Below, in pieces: positions 63,200 through 64,000 of a DNA stretch of 64,000 bases. Source of the stretch: Planctomycetota bacterium (lineage in GTDB: Bacteria; Planctomycetota; SZUA-567; H5-PLA8); contig JACQFI010000060.1 of the NCBI GenBank assembly GCA_016200135.1, positions 43,067 to 107,066 of the forward strand. Direction: 5' to 3'. How positions within the stretch are numbered: position 1 is the stretch's first letter; every line of letters begins with the position of its first letter. Below the pieces are notes generated by a model. It worked only from the letters and a program-made list of their open reading frames with translations, was not told the DNA's origin and searched no databases. The position numbers and the translations under genes were made by a program.

Positions 63200-64000
63200 G
63201 CGTCCTCCCCACAGCGCGCTCGGCGATGTTGATGGCCGGTTTGAGCATCGCCGCGGGCGCGCTGCTCTTCTGGCCGGGCTCGCCCCAAGAGCATCCTTCC
63301 GCTTCCGGCGCTCCGGCCGGAGGCGCAACGATCGGCGCCTGGACCATCGTCGGCAAGCAGGGCCTGGAACTGGGCGCGTTCAACCAGCCGCGTGGCATCA
63401 CGGGCCTGCCGGACGGCACGTTCGTCGTCGCGGATCGCTCGGCGCGCGTGCAGCATTTCAGCGGCGACGGCAAACCGCTCTCGGTCTGGATGATGAAGGA
63501 GCACGCGCTGGGCAATCCGAAAGGACTCTGCGCCCTGCCCGACGGCCATCTGCTCGTCTGCGATACGCACTATGGCCGCGTGCTCGAAATGTCGATGGAA
63601 GGTGAGATCGTGAAGCAGTGGGGCGGCCCCGGCAAAGGGCCCGGCCAGTTCGTGCACCCGTTGGCCTGCGCCGTGGACGCCAGGAACGGCGTGGCGTATG
63701 TCGCGGAGTACGGCGCGTACAACGATCGCGTGCAGAAGTTCATGCTCGACGGGACCTACTTGAAAGCCTGGGGCGCCTTCGGCGCCGAACCCGGCCAGTT
63801 CCAGCGGCCCAGCGGCGTCGCCGTGGATAGCGCAGGCAACGTCTGGGTCGCGGACGCGTGCAACCATCGCGTGGAGAAGTTCGACGCCGAGGGTAATTTT
63901 CTGAGCACCATGGGCTCGTTAGGTACCAAAGAAGGCGAGTTGAGCTATCCCTACGACTTGTCCTTCGCGCCCGACGGCCGGCTGTACGTTGCGGAGTTCA
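63196..64000 (+). CDS. NHL-repeat beta-propeller protein, 3' end outside window
   Basis: 268 residues are visible; the frame is open at the window end. ATG 63196 overlaps the ATPase stop. A hydrophobic N-terminal segment (about 8-26, MLMAGLSIAAGALLFW) is a signal peptide or anchor. Then come NHL-type blades: FNQPRGITGLPDGTFVVAD, GNPKGLCALPDGHLLVCDT, FQRPSGVAVDSAGNVWVAD and LSYPYDLSFAPDGRLYVAE. NHL propellers bind proteins, RNA or small ligands. Its position in the same coupled operon as an ABC permease and ATPase is unusual and suggests an exported partner of the transporter. Confidence 0.88.
   Translation, partial: MSVLPTARSAMLMAGLSIAAGALLFWPGSPQEHPSASGAPAGGATIGAWTIVGKQGLELGAFNQPRGITGLPDGTFVVADRSARVQHFSGDGKPLSVWMMKEHALGNPKGLCALPDGHLLVCDTHYGRVLEMSMEGEIVKQWGGPGKGPGQFVHPLACAVDARNGVAYVAEYGAYNDRVQKFMLDGTYLKAWGAFGAEPGQFQRPSGVAVDSAGNVWVADACNHRVEKFDAEGNFLSTMGSLGTKEGELSYPYDLSFAPDGRLYVAEF

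Overview
The window is GC-rich bacterial chromosome, with G or C at most third codon positions. It contains 49 protein-coding genes, two of them cut by the window ends, and no rRNA, tRNA, CRISPR array or insertion sequence that I could recognise. The gene content points to a diderm of the PVC superphylum or a neighbouring phylum (Planctomycetota, Lentisphaerota, Verrucomicrobiota, Hydrogenedentota-like). The signs are a DUF1501 + DUF1549 gene pair, several WPQWRGPNRDG-type secreted quinoprotein-like propellers, Hanks-type kinases with large sensor regions, many Gfo/Idh/MocA oxidoreductases and sugar isomerases, and LPS functions (KdsB, LptB). No ribosomal or phylogenetic marker here fixes the phylum, so this is inference.

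Layout. 1-17.1 kb (+ strand): three tandem PQQ-like propeller proteins, an orphan GspF-like protein, then a secreted/catabolic cluster with a GH123-like (DUF4091) glycoside hydrolase, Gfo/Idh oxidoreductases, an Asp-box propeller, an FG-GAP propeller and an amidohydrolase. The hydrolase is interrupted by an in-frame TAG at a conserved position. 17.1-19.4 kb (+): a small membrane protein, a DinB-like protein and ArgA. 19.4-35.2 kb (- strand): an apparent operon kinase / CBS protein / DEAD-box helicase plus a glycine-rich zinc protein, then a membrane protein with an L7/L12-like tail, fumC, a cysteine-less thioredoxin-fold protein, a sigma-54 regulator, a PfpI protein, a Cache-sensor kinase and a MazG-like enzyme. 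35.3-46 kb: a secreted protein built of a duplicated unknown domain, two small regulators, pyrG, kdsB, DUF1501/DUF1549, and an ECF sigma / DUF2807 / membrane-hairpin operon. 46.1-53.3 kb (+): lepA, a VapBC-type toxin-antitoxin pair, a very large signal peptidase I, an LptB with a long N-terminal extension, and an alpha/beta hydrolase carrying in-frame copies of an AT-rich repeat. 54.7-64 kb (+): a second sugar-catabolism cluster (two Gfo/Idh genes, a DMT transporter, a sugar isomerase, paired amidohydrolases) and an ABC permease / ATPase / NHL-propeller operon that runs off the window.

The strongest unexplained signals are the following. Several unrelated AT-rich palindromic repeats sit between co-directional genes, and one repeat family has been translated in frame inside an enzyme. 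A zinc module is shared by a helicase and the Gly-rich protein next to it. A TA cassette separates lepA from lepB. A signal peptidase has a membrane hairpin and about 450 extra residues inserted into its catalytic fold. An NHL propeller is translationally coupled to an ABC transporter. An intrinsic-terminator-like hairpin lies inside the first codons of an amidohydrolase gene.

All starts were chosen by Shine-Dalgarno position, signal peptide and domain starts. Long antisense ORFs, which are common at this GC content, were treated as shadows.
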